IMG/VR virus record: IMGVR_UViG_3300028840_003967
Location: 1-64,000 of that record
Length of the DNA: 64,000 bases
Strand: one strand, 5' to 3'
Origin: a virus
Part shown: positions 63,802 through 64,000 of the stretch, piece by piece
Layout of the letters: the number at the start of each line of letters is the position of its first letter
Position numbering within the stretch: position 1 is the stretch's first letter
Notes under the pieces: generated by a model
What the model was told of the DNA's origin: nothing
The model's input: only the letters and a program-made list of their open reading frames with translations
Database searches by the model: none
Program-made: the position numbers and the translations under genes

Positions 63802-64000
63802 CTATTTGCTCAAGCGATCAACTCGCGCAGTCTTGCTCGCGCGGTTCCCACCCTTGCCGCTGTACGGACCACCAATGGCCTTCTGCATAGAAGAGCCTGC
63901 ACTTCCGCCGTAAGCAGCATTCCGCCGAGCAGTCACTTTTCTTCCGGTTGGAGACTTCGAATCGCCAGAGCCTGGAACAATGGACTTGCTCTTTCCAGGG
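63802..64000 (-). CDS. C-terminal fragment of a basic protein (cut by the window end)
   Basis: The last 65 codons of a gene whose start lies beyond base 64000. Gly/Ser/Arg/Lys-rich, with SMQKAIGGPYSGKGG near the end. Frame stays open to the edge. No family recognised. Confidence 0.6.
   Translation of the reverse strand, partial: PGKSKSIVPGSGDSKSPTGRKVTARRNAAYGGSAGSSMQKAIGGPYSGKGGNRASKTARVDRLSK

Noticed and set aside
1-64000. CRISPR array
   Set aside because: No regularly spaced repeats were seen; the only direct repeats are the fibre cassette units.

Overview
The window is a contiguous piece of a tailed double-stranded DNA phage (Caudoviricetes), most likely a long-tailed siphovirus. The evidence is a complete leftward set of virion genes: large terminase, portal, scaffold, an N4-gp56-type major capsid protein, tail tube, a tail-chaperone pair joined by a -1 frameshift, a 2011-residue tape measure, and tail fibres. 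There are no sheath or contractile baseplate genes. Gene density is very high, with overlapping starts and stops. Almost everything reads on the minus strand and most genes have a strong AGGAG-type ribosome site. The host cannot be named; Shine-Dalgarno use and sigma70-like promoters indicate a bacterium. The genome is probably incomplete, because genes run off both ends (queE at base 1, an unnamed gene at base 64000).

Layout, in transcription order from right to left. (1) 64-55 kb: small basic proteins, two related tail-fibre proteins, a mosaic fibre whose distal half and two neighbouring small genes are strikingly GC-rich and repeat-bearing, and a LamG-like adhesin. (2) 55.4-52.4 kb: a papain-like (YiiX/NlpC-type) hydrolase, small membrane/coiled-coil proteins of lysis or unknown role, and a free-standing CheY-like receiver domain. 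(3) 52.4-45 kb: terminase large subunit interrupted by a LAGLIDADG intein, portal, scaffold and capsid. (4) 45-24.9 kb: decoration, head-tail and tail genes, the tape measure, and two cysteine-rich virion proteins. This block ends at a terminator at 24.8 kb. (5) 24.7-4.6 kb: DNA metabolism. It holds an SF2 helicase, two uracil-DNA-glycosylase-fold proteins, a likely replication initiator next to an AT-rich palindrome (candidate origin), helicase loader, DnaB-type helicase, DnaG-type primase, a ribbon-helix-helix regulator, an acidic ssDNA-binding-like protein, DNA polymerase I, a UvsX/RecA recombinase, several PD-(D/E)XK nucleases and many small zinc-knuckle proteins. (6) 4.3-0 kb: a 7-deazaguanine operon (queF, a second queC-like gene, queC, folE, queD, queE).

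Together the replication block copies the genome, and the deazaguanine block can take GTP to preQ0 and, through QueF, to preQ1. In phages this pathway supplies modified bases that shield DNA from restriction. The transglycosylase that would insert the base (DpdA) is not in the window. Three standalone or embedded homing elements interrupt the genome: a plus-strand HNH gene, a frameshifted HNH gene and the terminase intein.

The most unusual observations are a repeated 20-bp palindrome (TGTACCGA-N4-TCGGTACA) at four places, two of them intergenic next to the portal gene; a 40-nt 3' half of an Asn/Gln-type tRNA that looks like an attachment core; a second QueC-family enzyme; a phage-borne receiver domain; and the GC-rich fibre cassette.
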